DNA of 64,000 bases from Rhizobium leguminosarum bv. viciae USDA 2370 (GCF_002008365.1 NZ_MRDL01000036.1:423676-487675); one strand, 5' to 3'. Positions 1 to 9,279 are shown, counted from the stretch's first letter. A program made the numbers and translations. The notes: generated by a model from the sequence alone, not told the origin.

Positions 1-957
1 TTGAATTTCCTCCTCGGACGGCTGATGACGCAGTTCAACGGCATCATGCGTAATCTCGGCACCATCCAGAACGCCGCCGAGCTGATCTCCCAGCCTCTGG
101 GGCTCGTCGATCGGTCGGATGCCAGAGGCCTGGTGATCCGGCAGCCCGGCATCCGCTTCGACAATGTTTCCTTCCGCTACGGCAAGGGTCATCAGCCGGT
201 CGTCGAGAATTTCTCCCTGACCATTCGGCCGGGCGAAAAAGTCGGGATCGTCGGCCGTTCGGGCGCGGGGAAATCGACGCTGATGAACCTGCTGCTGCGC
301 CTCTACGATATTCAGGACGGGCGCATTCTGATCGACGGCCAGGATATTGCAGCCGTGACGCAGGAATCTCTCAGGATGCAGATCGGCGTCGTCAGCCAGG
401 ATACCTCGTTGCTGCATCGTTCAGTGCGGGACAATATCCTGTTCGGGCGGCCCGATGCCGGCGAGGAGGGGCTGGTCGAGGCGGCCGGGCGCGCCGAAGC
501 CATCGAGTTCATCGAACGCCTGCAAGATCAGCAGGGCCGCAGAGGTTTCGATGCGCATGTCGGCGAACGCGGCGTCAAACTGTCAGGCGGGCAGCGGCAG
601 CGCATCGCGATTGCCCGCGTCATGCTGAAGGACGCGCCGATCCTCGTTCTCGACGAAGCGACGTCGGCGCTCGATTCGGAAGTAGAAGAAGCAATCCAGT
701 CCAATCTCCATCGCATCATGGAAGGCAAGACGGTGCTTGCGATCGCCCATCGGCTGTCGACGATCGCAGCGCTCGACCGGCTGATCGTCGTCGATCTCGG
801 CCGGATCATCGAGGAGGGCAGCCATGACGAACTGCTTCGCCGCGGTGGACTCTATGCGGAACTTTGGGCGCGCCAGTCTGGCGGCTTCCTCGCTACGGAT
901 GAGGATGCGGGCCTAGGGGTCGACGACGAATTCCGCCATGAGGCCAAAATGATTTGA
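1..957 (+). CDS. ABC transporter ATPase-permease, C-terminal part (5' end outside window)
   Basis: The open frame runs in from the window edge, so only the last 318 residues are visible. They carry the end of the membrane domain (about the first 45 residues) and a complete nucleotide-binding domain: Walker A GRSGAGKST near residue 85, signature LSGGQRQR near 194, Walker B ILVLDEATSALD near 213 and the H-loop AIAHRLST. This is the layout of a fused half-transporter exporter of the MsbA/LapB type, which acts as a dimer in the inner membrane. The substrate cannot be read from this part. Its last 45 bases overlap the end of the convergent EEP-family gene. Confidence 0.9.
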   Translation: MNFLLGRLMTQFNGIMRNLGTIQNAAELISQPLGLVDRSDARGLVIRQPGIRFDNVSFRYGKGHQPVVENFSLTIRPGEKVGIVGRSGAGKSTLMNLLLRLYDIQDGRILIDGQDIAAVTQESLRMQIGVVSQDTSLLHRSVRDNILFGRPDAGEEGLVEAAGRAEAIEFIERLQDQQGRRGFDAHVGERGVKLSGGQRQRIAIARVMLKDAPILVLDEATSALDSEVEEAIQSNLHRIMEGKTVLAIAHRLSTIAALDRLIVVDLGRIIEEGSHDELLRRGGLYAELWARQSGGFLATDEDAGLGVDDEFRHEAKMI

Positions 958-1845
958 TCCGAAGCCGTTCGCGATGCGGCGAACCGATTTCAGCCGCAGG
1001 GGCGCGCGGGTAAAGATATGATCGATCGGAATGCCGAAAGCACCGGCGCGGATTGGCCATGTCGCGGGCTCCAGCGATACCGTGCCCAAGCCCTGGCTAC
1101 GCATGAGATACTGCACGTCGGGCGCCAGAATCGACGTATTGAAATCGCCGGCAAGAACGAGCGGTCCCGAAAGGGAGGGAATGATCTCCGCAAGATCCTC
1201 GATTTCCAGGCCGTGGAATTCGTCGTAATAAGGTTTGGTCAGATGCGCGGCGAGGAAATTGATCTTCTGGCCATCGAAATCGATCGTCGAGATCGTCAGC
1301 CGGTTGCGCCAGAGCAGGCCGAGATTGCGGATACGGGGTTCGATCAACGGACGCTTCGACAGCACCAGCGTATCGCATTGCTCCATGCCGACACCGCAGC
1401 CGATGTAATAGGGATAGATCTTCAACAACCGCGGCAGTTCCGACAGCAGCGGTTCGGCCTCCAGGATGCTGACGACGTCGGCGCCTGAGGCAATGACCAT
1501 ATCGGCGATGTCAGGGCCGTTTGCGAAATTATCATTCTCGATATTGAAGGACATCAGCCTGAAGAGGGCGGGGCGGCTCTCCTCGACAGCCGGCTCGACA
1601 AATTCGCGCATCATCACGACACCATGGACGGCAAGGACCACCGATACCGCGAGGGTCAGCAGCGCATACCAGTGCCGTTTGACGAGAAGGGCAGCGACCG
1701 AGGCCACGGCGCCGGCCACCGCCAGATGGACCTGGAAGCTGTAAAAGAAGGACAGCAGATAGAAATCGGTGACGTATCGGAGGGAGACAATGGCGAGAAC
1801 GAGCGTCGTGAGAACGCTGAATACGCAAAAAATCGTGTCTCTCAT
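913..1845 (-). CDS. endonuclease/exonuclease/phosphatase (EEP) family protein, membrane-anchored
   Basis: A 310-residue protein. About the first 75 residues hold two or three hydrophobic segments, so it is inner-membrane anchored. The rest is an EEP (DNase I-like) domain, with SFNIEN near residue 99, AGDFNTS, the IDHIF motif and a final SNHFG carrying the catalytic His. EEP enzymes cut phosphodiesters in nucleic acids, inositol phosphates or lipids; the substrate here is unknown. The ATG follows GGAG closely. It converges on, and overlaps, the ABC transporter gene, and is divergent from petA. Confidence 0.82.
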   Translation of the reverse strand: MRDTIFCVFSVLTTLVLAIVSLRYVTDFYLLSFFYSFQVHLAVAGAVASVAALLVKRHWYALLTLAVSVVLAVHGVVMMREFVEPAVEESRPALFRLMSFNIENDNFANGPDIADMVIASGADVVSILEAEPLLSELPRLLKIYPYYIGCGVGMEQCDTLVLSKRPLIEPRIRNLGLLWRNRLTISTIDFDGQKINFLAAHLTKPYYDEFHGLEIEDLAEIIPSLSGPLVLAGDFNTSILAPDVQYLMRSQGLGTVSLEPATWPIRAGAFGIPIDHIFTRAPLRLKSVRRIANGFGSNHFGLMAEFVVDP

Positions 1846-1903
1846 CCGCTCCGGTCCGGCTCGCTGGCATGGCTGCGACTGCGCCTATCACGGGGGCATT
1901 TTT

Positions 1904-1916
1904 GTTGCAATGCAAC
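1904..1916. repeat. 13-base palindrome GTTGCAATGCAAC
   Basis: A near-perfect palindrome (TTGCA-A-TGCAA) about 60 bases before the EEP gene and 215 bases before petA. It has operator-like symmetry, but I cannot assign a regulator. Apart from the petA ribosome binding site, the rest of 1846-2129 shows no clear feature. Confidence 0.3.
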
Positions 1917-2129
1917 ATAATGGCAAGCGCGTGTTTGCCTTAAAAAATTCATCCGAAATTTCCCGCGACATTGTGCCCTCATCCCCTTGCCAAGGCTGGA
2001 CATAATTTGCGATCAAGCATAGAACGCGCCGGATTGCCGGGGAATCTATGGCCGAATTGTGTCCAGAGAGATTCGCCGGTAGAGGGGGCAGGGCGGAATT
2101 CCGCGAAAATTGCGCAGAGGATGTTAGCC

Positions 2130-2708
2130 GTGAGCGAACACGAAACGACAAGCGAGGGCATGGGCGAACCCACTCGCCGTGATTTCCTTTATCTCACCAC
2201 TGGTATGGCAGGCGCCGTCGGCGCCGTTGCGGTCGCTTGGCCGTTCATCGATCAGATGCGTCCTGATGCTTCGACGCTCGCTCTCGCCTCCATCGAAGTC
2301 GACGTTGCCAGCCTTGAGCCCGGCATGTCGCTGACGGTCAAATGGCGCGGCAAGCCGATCTTCATCCGCAATCGCACGCCTGAGGAAGTGGAAGCGGCAA
2401 ACGCCGTCCAGCTTGCTGATCTAAAGGACCCGATCGCGCGCAATGCAAACCTTCCTGTCGACGCTCAGGCAACGGCTGTTGACCGTTCGGGCGGCAAGGG
2501 CAAGGAAAACTGGATCGTCATGATCGGCACCTGCACGCATCTCGGCTGCGTGCCGCTCGGCCAGGCCGGCGAATACAATGGTTGGTTCTGTCCCTGCCAT
2601 GGCTCGGTCTACGACACGGCCGGCCGCATCCGCAAAGGCCCGGCGCCGCAGAACCTGGCGATTCCGACCTTTTCATTTTTGTCCGATACCAAGATCAAGA
2701 TCGGTTGA
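2130..2708 (+). CDS. petA: ubiquinol-cytochrome c reductase iron-sulfur (Rieske) subunit
   Basis: Rieske subunit of the cytochrome bc1 complex, passing electrons from ubiquinol to cytochrome c1. The protein has 192 residues from a GTG start, preceded by GCAGAGG at 2114-2120; an in-frame ATG nine bases upstream (2121) lies too close to that site. A twin-arginine motif, TRRDFLYLTTG, precedes the single membrane anchor, as expected for a Tat-exported Rieske protein. The [2Fe-2S] ligands are in CTHLGC and CPCHGS. It is the first gene of petABC, 14 bases before petB. Confidence 0.96.
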   Translation: MSEHETTSEGMGEPTRRDFLYLTTGMAGAVGAVAVAWPFIDQMRPDASTLALASIEVDVASLEPGMSLTVKWRGKPIFIRNRTPEEVEAANAVQLADLKDPIARNANLPVDAQATAVDRSGGKGKENWIVMIGTCTHLGCVPLGQAGEYNGWFCPCHGSVYDTAGRIRKGPAPQNLAIPTFSFLSDTKIKIG

Positions 2709-2722
2709 GGGGAGACTGATTA

Positions 2723-3991
2723 ATGAGTGGCCATTCCAGCTACGAGCCATCAACCGGCCTCGAGAAATGGGTCGATGCGCGCCTTCCGCTGCCGCGCATG
2801 GTCTATGACAGCTTCATCGCCTATCCGGTTCCGCGTAACCTGAACTATGCCTATACGTTCGGCGCCATGCTCGCCGTCATGCTGGTGGTGCAGATCCTGA
2901 CGGGCGTCACGCTCGCCATGCATTACGCCGCCGAATCGTCGGTCGCCTTCAACTCCGTCGAAAAGATCATGCGCGACGTCAACCACGGCTGGCTGCTGCG
3001 CTATATGCATGCCAACGGCGCATCCTTCTTCTTCGTCGCGGTGTACCTGCACATCGCCCGCGGCCTCTATTACGGCTCCTACAAGGCGCCGCGCGAGATC
3101 CTCTGGATACTCGGCGTGGTCATCTACCTCCTGATGATGGCGACCGGCTTCATGGGCTACGTTCTGCCCTGGGGCCAGATGTCCTTCTGGGGCGCCACCG
3201 TCATCACCGGCTTCTTCTCCGCCTTTCCGCTGGTTGGCGAATGGGTGCAGCAGTTCCTGCTCGGCGGCTTCGCGGTTGAAAACCCGACGCTGAACCGCTT
3301 CTTCTCGCTGCACTACCTGCTGCCCTTCATGATCGCCGGCGTCGTCATCCTGCACATCTGGGCGCTGCACGTCGTCGGCCAGACGAACCCGACGGGCGTC
3401 GAGGTCAAGACGAAGACGGACACGGTGCGCTTCACGCCTTATGCGACGATGAAGGATGCTCTCGGCGTCTCGATCTTCCTGCTGGTCTATGCCTATTTCG
3501 TCTTCTACCTGCCGAACTTCCTTGGCCATGCCGACAACTACATCCCGGCCGACCCGTTGAAGACGCCGGCCCATATCGTTCCGGAATGGTACTTCCTGCC
3601 GTTCTACGCGATGCTGCGTTCGATCACCTTCAACGTCGGCCCGATCGACTCCAAGCTCGGCGGCGTGCTCGTGATGTTCGGCGCGATCATCGTGCTGTTC
3701 TTCCTGCCCTGGCTCGATACCTCAAAGGTCCGTTCCGCCGTCTACCGCCCCTGGTACAAGCTGTTCTACTGGCTGTTCGTGATCAACGCGATCATCCTCG
3801 GCTGGCTCGGCTCGCAGCCGGCGGAAGGCTTGTTCACCACGATCTCGCAGATCTGCACGCTCCTCTACTTCGCTTTCTTCCTGGTCGCGATGCCGGTTCT
3901 CGGCTTGGTGGAAACACCGCGCCGCATCCCGAACTCGATCACCGAAGCGGTGCTCGAAAAGCGCAACAAGACCCTAGCGGTCAAGGCATAA
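2723..3991 (+). CDS. petB: cytochrome b subunit of the bc1 complex
   Basis: A 422-residue integral membrane protein, the quinol-oxidising core of complex III. It has about eight transmembrane segments. Pairs of His in helices B and D (for example MHANGASFFFVAVYLHIARG and HYLLPFMIAGVVILHIWALH) bind the two b hemes, and the PEWYFLPFYAMLR motif lines the Qo site. The PEWY sequence and length are standard for alphaproteobacterial cytochrome b. It lies between petA and petC in one operon. Confidence 0.97.
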   Translation: MSGHSSYEPSTGLEKWVDARLPLPRMVYDSFIAYPVPRNLNYAYTFGAMLAVMLVVQILTGVTLAMHYAAESSVAFNSVEKIMRDVNHGWLLRYMHANGASFFFVAVYLHIARGLYYGSYKAPREILWILGVVIYLLMMATGFMGYVLPWGQMSFWGATVITGFFSAFPLVGEWVQQFLLGGFAVENPTLNRFFSLHYLLPFMIAGVVILHIWALHVVGQTNPTGVEVKTKTDTVRFTPYATMKDALGVSIFLLVYAYFVFYLPNFLGHADNYIPADPLKTPAHIVPEWYFLPFYAMLRSITFNVGPIDSKLGGVLVMFGAIIVLFFLPWLDTSKVRSAVYRPWYKLFYWLFVINAIILGWLGSQPAEGLFTTISQICTLLYFAFFLVAMPVLGLVETPRRIPNSITEAVLEKRNKTLAVKA

Positions 3992-4016
3992 GCGAGCGAC
4001 GGAAGGGAATAGAAAT

Positions 4017-4901
4017 ATGAAAACGCTTGTTACAAGCATTCTCTCGTTCGCATTCGCTGCCAGTCTTGGCAGTGCCGTGCTGGCCCAGGAGGCGACGCCC
4101 GCCAATGGCGCGGCTCCTGCCCATCACGCGGAAAGTGAGACGCCGCACTATCCGCTGAAGGAGCCGACGGAGGAGGAATGGACTTTCGCCGGTCCGTTCG
4201 GTCATTACGATAAGGGTCAGCTTCAGCGTGGCCTCAAGGTCTACACCGAAGTCTGTTCCGCCTGCCACTCGATGAACCTCGTGCCCTTCCGCATGCTCGA
4301 TGAGCTCGGTTATTCCGAGGCGCAGGTAAAGGCTTTCGCTGCGAACTACGAGGTTCAGGACGGCCCGAACGCGGCCGGCGAGATGTTTAGCCGCAAGGCC
4401 GTCCCTTCCGATCACTTCCCGGCGCCTTTCCCCAATGCAGAGGCCGCTGCTGCTTCCAACAACGGTGCGGCTCCGCCCGACTTTTCACTGATCGCCAAGG
4501 CCCGCGAGGTCGAACGCGGCTTCCCGCAATTCGTCTTCGACATCTTCACGCAGTATCAGGAGGGTGGCCCGGATTACATCCACGCGCTGCTGACCGGCTA
4601 TGAAGAGCCGCCAGCCGGCTTTCAGGTGGCGCAGGGCTCACATTACAATCCATATTTCCACGCTGCAGCCGTCCTTGCCATGCCGAAGCCGCTCTCCGAC
4701 GGGCAGGTGACCTATGACGATGGCGCGCCGGCGACGGTCGACCAGTATTCGAGAGACGTCTCCGCCTTCCTGATGTGGGCCGCAGAGCCGCATCTCGAGG
4801 AGCGCAAGCGCACCGGCTTCATGGTCATGATCTTCCTGGCGATCTTCACGGTGCTGATCTACCTGACGAAGCGCTCGATCTACGCCAACAAGGAACACTG
4901 A
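4017..4901 (+). CDS. petC: cytochrome c1 of the bc1 complex
   Basis: A 294-residue heme protein with a cleavable signal peptide (MKTLVTSILSFAFAASLGSA, then VLAQ), the heme-attachment motif CSACHS (CxxCH) near residue 80, a likely axial Met in VLAMPKPL, and one C-terminal membrane anchor ending in a basic tail. It receives electrons from the Rieske centre and passes them to soluble or membrane cytochrome c. It is the last gene of petABC and is followed by a clear intrinsic terminator. Confidence 0.96.
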   Translation: MKTLVTSILSFAFAASLGSAVLAQEATPANGAAPAHHAESETPHYPLKEPTEEEWTFAGPFGHYDKGQLQRGLKVYTEVCSACHSMNLVPFRMLDELGYSEAQVKAFAANYEVQDGPNAAGEMFSRKAVPSDHFPAPFPNAEAAAASNNGAAPPDFSLIAKAREVERGFPQFVFDIFTQYQEGGPDYIHALLTGYEEPPAGFQVAQGSHYNPYFHAAAVLAMPKPLSDGQVTYDDGAPATVDQYSRDVSAFLMWAAEPHLEERKRTGFMVMIFLAIFTVLIYLTKRSIYANKEH

Positions 4902-4921
4902 GCGGTTTCCGATCGACATTC

Positions 4922-4948
4922 AAAAGGCGGCCTCGGGCCGCCTTTTTT
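4922..4948 (+). terminator. intrinsic terminator of petABC
   Basis: An 11-base-pair stem (AAAAGGCGGCC with GGCCGCCTTTT), loop TCG, followed by a run of six T, 20 bases after the petC stop. Confidence 0.92.
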
Positions 4949-5016
4949 GTTGGTTCCACCCCTGGCAATTGATAGGGTGCGGCCAGTTTCATGCCCTCGC
5001 AGAATATGGACTTTCC

Positions 5017-5559
5017 ATGGACAATACGACTTCGGAGCTCGCAGCCAGCATCCGCTCCATTCCCGACTATCCCAAGCCCGGCATCATTTTCCGTGACATC
5101 ACCACGCTGCTCGGCAACCCCCGTGCGTTCCGCCGGGCGGTCGACGAACTCGTGCAGCCCTATGCGGGCATGAAGATCGACAAGATCGCCGGCATGGAGG
5201 CGCGGGGCTTCATCCTTGGGGGCGCGGTGGCGCATCAGCTTTCTTCCGGCTTCGTGCCGATCCGCAAGAAGGGCAAGCTGCCGCACGAGACCGTGCGCAT
5301 CGCCTACAGCCTGGAATATGGCGTTGACGAGATGGAGATGCATCGCGATGCGGTGCAGCCTGGCGAGAAGGTGATCCTGGTCGATGACCTGATCGCCACT
5401 GGCGGTACGGCTGTGGGTGCCACGAAACTGTTGCGCCAGATCGGCGCAGAGGTGGTCGGCGCCTGCTTCGTCATCGATCTGCCGGACCTTGGCGGCCGCA
5501 AGAAACTGGAAGAGCTCGGCGTTGTCGTGCACACTCTGGTCGAATTCTCCGGGCACTGA
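5017..5559 (+). CDS. apt: adenine phosphoribosyltransferase
   Basis: Purine salvage enzyme converting adenine and PRPP to AMP. The 180-residue length matches the family. Visible are the N-terminal IRSIPDYPKPGIIFRDIT signature, GMEARGFILGGAVA, and the PRPP-binding loop VILVDDLIATGGTA. I chose the ATG at 5017 because it gives the standard N terminus MDNTTSELAAS; frame upstream of it is open but not conserved in character. It is transcribed alone after the petC terminator. Confidence 0.95.
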   Translation: MDNTTSELAASIRSIPDYPKPGIIFRDITTLLGNPRAFRRAVDELVQPYAGMKIDKIAGMEARGFILGGAVAHQLSSGFVPIRKKGKLPHETVRIAYSLEYGVDEMEMHRDAVQPGEKVILVDDLIATGGTAVGATKLLRQIGAEVVGACFVIDLPDLGGRKKLEELGVVVHTLVEFSGH

Positions 5560-5583
5560 ACCCTCGTCCGGCCGCCTGCAGTG

Positions 5584-6051
5584 TCAGTCGAATTCGAGCA
5601 CGCCGCTTTCGAAGCGGATAACGGGATCGCTGTTTTGATTGACCCCCTCGCAGAGGATGGTGTTGAGGTGCCAGCCTGGTCGCGATGCGAGCGGCCGGCT
5701 GGAGAGGAAGGCGACGGAATAGGTGACGACGTCGCCTGCGAAAACCGGCCGCAGCCATTGCAGTTTCTGGAAGCCGGGTGAAGGGCCGAGGTTCGGCGAT
5801 GTCAGGCCCTTTTGCGCGAGTGCGGCGCTCTGCCTTTCCCAAAAGGCGAGGAAGGTCCGCATCCAGGCGGCGGTGGTGTGCCAGCCCGAGGCGCAGAGGC
5901 CACCGAAGAGGGTGTCTTTGGCGGCTTCTTTGTCGACGTGAAAACGCTGCGGATCGTAGCGCGTCGCGAAGCGGATGATGTTTTCCTCGGTAAAGGTGTA
6001 GCTGCCGATCTCGGCCTTTTCGCCGACGGTGTAAAGCTCGGACATCCTCAT
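5584..6051 (-). CDS. MaoC-family dehydratase (second of a pair)
   Basis: A 155-residue hot-dog-fold protein of the MaoC/(R)-specific enoyl-CoA hydratase group, with the pattern FATRYDPQRFHVD followed by LCASGWHT. The start ATG at 6051 overlaps the stop of the upstream MaoC gene (ATGA), and GGAG sits eight bases before it; a second in-frame ATG at 6045 is too close to the only other purine stretch. The two overlapping paralogues probably form a heterodimer or a duplicated hydratase. The substrate is unknown; an acyl-CoA is likely. Confidence 0.85.
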   Translation of the reverse strand: MRMSELYTVGEKAEIGSYTFTEENIIRFATRYDPQRFHVDKEAAKDTLFGGLCASGWHTTAAWMRTFLAFWERQSAALAQKGLTSPNLGPSPGFQKLQWLRPVFAGDVVTYSVAFLSSRPLASRPGWHLNTILCEGVNQNSDPVIRFESGVLEFD

Positions 6052-6539
6052 GCGGATGTCTCCGGGCTTATGCCGATATCTGCGGGCCGGACGCGCATGC
6101 CGAACATGACCGAATTCTCCGAGACGCAGACGAGTTCGCCGCGCTGGTTTTCCACCTCGTGGCGAAACTTGACGATGCCCATACCGGGGCGCGAGCGCAT
6201 CGACCGGGCTTCGAGCACGGTCGAGCGGCCCGACAGCGTGTCGCCGGCAAGCACCGGCTTTCGCCATTCCATCAGATCGACGCCCGGCGCACCCTCGCAG
6301 AGCGAATGCAGCACATAGCTCTCGGCCATCATTCGCATGAACATCGAAGAGGTATGCCAGCCGGAAGCAGCAAGCCCGCCGAGAATGCTGGCGCGACCGG
6401 CGGCCTCACCGAGATGCATCGGCTGCGGGTCGAATTCGCTTGCGAACTCAATGATCTCCTCGGCGGTCACCAGCTTCGGGCCGAGCGTGAAGCCGCGGCC
6501 GGGCTGGAAATCCTCGAAGGAAAGCTTTTCTGCCGACAT
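6048..6539 (-). CDS. MaoC-family dehydratase (first of a pair)
   Basis: A 163-residue MaoC-like protein, with FASEFDPQPMHLGE and LAASGWHTSSMFMRM, clearly paralogous to the next gene (FATRYDPQRFHVD, CASGWHT). The ATG at 6539 follows GGGAGGAGCGA, an excellent ribosome binding site. It is transcribed divergently from the DUF2157 gene with about 80 bases between them. It probably works with the overlapping downstream paralogue in hydration or dehydration of an acyl-CoA. Confidence 0.86.
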   Translation of the reverse strand: MSAEKLSFEDFQPGRGFTLGPKLVTAEEIIEFASEFDPQPMHLGEAAGRASILGGLAASGWHTSSMFMRMMAESYVLHSLCEGAPGVDLMEWRKPVLAGDTLSGRSTVLEARSMRSRPGMGIVKFRHEVENQRGELVCVSENSVMFGMRVRPADIGISPETSA

Positions 6540-6620
6540 TCGCTCCTCCCGCCATATGCAGCGCACAATGCTTACAATAGCATCCGCGCGGGCTCAATGA
6601 TTCCGGGGAGATAAACCGGC

Positions 6621-7718
6621 ATGACTGAACTAAGGTCGATACTCGATGAGGCCGTGCGCCAAGAGCTGATCTCGCCGGAGGCCGGCGGGCGGCTTTTGCC
6701 GTTCCTGACGGAGCGCGGTGTCGGCGTCGCTGAGGCGCAGCCGGCAATGGCGGCGGAGGGACAGGCCTGGTCGGATACCGAGACGCCGCGCTTCGTGCGC
6801 GGCTTCCACGATGTGCTGATCACCATCGGCGTCGCCGTGGCGCTGGGCGGTCTCTGGGGGCTTGCCGCGCTCTATGCCGTGCTGCCTGCAATCATCGTGC
6901 TCTCGGAAATCCTGGTACGCCACCAGCGGCTTGCCCTGCCGGCCGTCAGCCTGACAATCGCGCTGTTCTGTTGGACAGTCCTGCTGATGTCCTTCTTCTT
7001 CAAGCCGGGAACAGCCTTCTTTAACGACATCGGGGCGGACATGACGCAGTTCGTCGCCGGCTTCCCGATCATTCTCGGCCTTTATTATGCCCGCTATCGA
7101 GTGCCGTTGGCGTTGGCGCTCTGCATCATGTCGGCCCTTGCACTCGTCCTCACCCTGCTTTTGCGGCTCGTGCAATGGGCGAGCGGGGATCCTGCGTTTT
7201 TCGGCAATCATCCCATGGTGCTGGCGGTGGTCTTCCTCGCTTGCGCGCTGGGCTTGTTCGCGACGGCGCTCTATTTCGACCTTGGCGATCGGCTGCGCCG
7301 GACGACACGCTCCGATATCGCCTTCTGGCTTCATCTGGGTGCTGCGCCGGCGCTGCTCTTCAGCGTAAGGCTGCTGATTTCGTTCGACGGCAGCTGGCTG
7401 GATGTTGCCCAGTCGGTGTCGATCAAGACGCCCGTCGTTGTTGTCAGCGTGGCGGTGTTAATGTTGATCGGCCTTGTCATCGACCGCCGTGCCTTCGTCA
7501 CGTCAGGTCTGCTGTCGCTCGGTTTTGCGATCTATGGCATTTTCCGGCAGGGGAGTGCGACTGTTGATACCTATATCTACACGACGCTGATTGTCGTCGG
7601 AGCGATCGTACTCATCATCGGAACAGGCTGGATGCCGCTGCGCCGCATCGTGCTGCGGGCGCTGCCAGCTGCCATTTCGCAAAAACTGCCGCCTGCTGTC
7701 TTAGCGGCGACGTCGTAA
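6621..7718 (+). CDS. DUF2157 multi-pass membrane protein
   Basis: A 365-residue protein. The first 65 residues are soluble (LRSILDEAVRQELISPEAGGRLL resembles the cytoplasmic head of DUF2157 proteins), followed by about ten hydrophobic segments from residue 70 to 345. The function of this family is unknown. It stands alone, divergent from the MaoC pair, and is followed by an inverted repeat and a dispersed repeat element. Confidence 0.75.
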   Translation: MTELRSILDEAVRQELISPEAGGRLLPFLTERGVGVAEAQPAMAAEGQAWSDTETPRFVRGFHDVLITIGVAVALGGLWGLAALYAVLPAIIVLSEILVRHQRLALPAVSLTIALFCWTVLLMSFFFKPGTAFFNDIGADMTQFVAGFPIILGLYYARYRVPLALALCIMSALALVLTLLLRLVQWASGDPAFFGNHPMVLAVVFLACALGLFATALYFDLGDRLRRTTRSDIAFWLHLGAAPALLFSVRLLISFDGSWLDVAQSVSIKTPVVVVSVAVLMLIGLVIDRRAFVTSGLLSLGFAIYGIFRQGSATVDTYIYTTLIVVGAIVLIIGTGWMPLRRIVLRALPAAISQKLPPAVLAATS

Positions 7719-7725
7719 AACAAAT

Positions 7726-7755
7726 GTCGCCCAATCTACTCAGCAGTTGGGCGAC
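7726..7755. repeat. inverted repeat after the DUF2157 gene
   Basis: GTCGCCCAA and TTGGGCGAC pair perfectly around a 12-base loop, eight bases after the stop. It lacks a T run, so it may be a weak terminator or an RNA-stabilising hairpin. Confidence 0.5.
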
Positions 7756-7787
7756 AAGCATTGGTCGGGACAGCAGCGATTTCCGGT

Positions 7788-7914
7788 TAGAGCGGTTCAG
7801 CTTTTCATGGAAGCGCAGAACCGTTCTAACCCTTTGTTTTCACGCAATTCCCGGCAAAAACGCCTCGCGCTTTGCCTGGGAAAATCGCTTCGCATTTTTC
7901 CTGGAATTGCTTTA
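7788..7914. repeat. dispersed rhizobial palindromic intergenic element
   Basis: Two nested inverted repeats fill the gap between the converging DUF2157 and ychF genes. TTAGAGCGGTTC (7788-7799) faces GAACCGTTCTAA (7820-7831). Then GCAATTCC, with GGCAAAA, faces TTTTTCCTGGAATTGC. The sequence type is one I recognise from many rhizobial intergenic spaces, but I cannot count copies here. Its right end includes the ychF stop codon. Confidence 0.6.
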
Positions 7915-9015
7915 GGTGTTGAAGCGGAAATGGATGACGTCGCCGTCCTGGACGACGTATTCCTTGCCTTCGTCGCGCGCCTTGCCGGCATCCTTGGCGC
8001 CGACTTCGCCGTTGTATTTGATGTAGTCGTCATAGGCGATGGTATTGGCGCGGATGAAGCCGCGCTCAAAATCCGAATGGATGACGCCGGCGGCCTGCGG
8101 CGCCTTGGTGCCGCGCTCAATCGTCCAGGCGCGCGTTTCCTTAGGGCCGACAGTGAAATAGGTGATGAGGTGGAGCAGCTTGTAGCCGGCGCGGATCAGC
8201 CGGTCGAGACCTGCCTCGTCAAGGTCGAGGGCGGAGAGGAATTCCTTGGCTTCCTCTTCGGGAAGCTGGGCAACTTCCGCTTCGATCGCCGCCGAGATGA
8301 CGACGGTTTCGGCACCCTGTTCCCTAGCCATCACGGCGACGGCTTCGGTGAACTCATTGCCGGTCGAGGCATCGCCTTCGGCGACGTTGCAGACGTAGAG
8401 CACCGGATGCGACGTCAAAAGATTGAGGCTCTTGAGGATGACGATCTCTTCCGCATCGAGCGTCGAGAGCAGCGTGCGCACCGGCTTGCCTTCGTTGAGC
8501 AGCTTCAGCGAGGCTTCCATGATTGGCAGCATCGCCACCGAATCCTTGTCCTTGCCGGTGGCGCGCTTGCGCGTCTGCTCGGTGCGGCGCTCCAGGCTTT
8601 CGAGGTCGGCGAGCATCAGCTCGGTCTCGATCGTCTCGGCGTCGGCGACAGGATTGATGCGGCCCTCGACATGAGTGATGTCGCTGTCTTCGAAGCAGCG
8701 CAGCACATGGACGATGGCATCGACCTCGCGGATATTGGCGAGGAACTGGTTGCCGAGGCCTTCACCCTTCGAGGCGCCGCGTACGAGGCCGGCGATATCG
8801 ACGAAGGAGATGCGGGTCGGGATCAGTTCCTTGGACTTGGCGATGTCGGCAAGCTTGCGCATACGCGGATCGGGAACGGCGACTTCACCGGTGTTCGGCT
8901 CGATGGTGCAGAAGGGATAGTTCGCCGCCTGTGCGGCGGCCGTCTTGGTGAGCGCGTTGAAGAGGGTCGATTTGCCGACATTCGGCAGCCCGACGATACC
9001 GCATTTGAAGCCCAT
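7912..9015 (-). CDS. ychF: redox-regulated ribosome-binding ATPase YchF
   Basis: A 367-residue Obg-family P-loop protein. GLPNVGKSTLFNALT opens the protein, followed by the switch-II-like DIAGLVRGASKGEGLGNQFL. NVAEGD stands in place of the GTP-specifying NKxD motif, which is why this family hydrolyses ATP. A coiled-coil arm and a C-terminal TGS domain ending in GDVIHFRFNT follow. I chose the start at MGFKCGIVG, the family's usual N terminus, although the frame is open further upstream. It lies in the same direction as pth and rplY, as in other rhizobia. Confidence 0.96.
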   Translation of the reverse strand: MGFKCGIVGLPNVGKSTLFNALTKTAAAQAANYPFCTIEPNTGEVAVPDPRMRKLADIAKSKELIPTRISFVDIAGLVRGASKGEGLGNQFLANIREVDAIVHVLRCFEDSDITHVEGRINPVADAETIETELMLADLESLERRTEQTRKRATGKDKDSVAMLPIMEASLKLLNEGKPVRTLLSTLDAEEIVILKSLNLLTSHPVLYVCNVAEGDASTGNEFTEAVAVMAREQGAETVVISAAIEAEVAQLPEEEAKEFLSALDLDEAGLDRLIRAGYKLLHLITYFTVGPKETRAWTIERGTKAPQAAGVIHSDFERGFIRANTIAYDDYIKYNGEVGAKDAGKARDEGKEYVVQDGDVIHFRFNT

Positions 9016-9279
9016 GGCTTGATCCATATCTGTTTGTAACTTTGCCCTGCCTATGCGGGAATGGCCGCCCTGGGTCAAGGGTTCGCAACAGGAATTGAAG
9101 TTCAACGGCTCTCCGGATGACAGGAAGGCTGCGGCGATTCTCGAAAAACGTGGCCGGGATTGCCTCCGCTTTCCGCTGAGTGATATTTACGTCATTGAAC
9201 TGCCGTGCTTACGGTGCAATATATTGTCGGCGGACGTTTTCTCCGCCTTTTCCATGTCATCAACGGGTGGATTTTTCCG

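Noticed and set aside
7747..9039. Open frame of 430 codons on the plus strand opposite ychF
   Set aside because: It is the antisense frame of a well-conserved gene in GC-rich DNA; its composition (many Gly, Asp, Arg, His) is that of a shadow frame.
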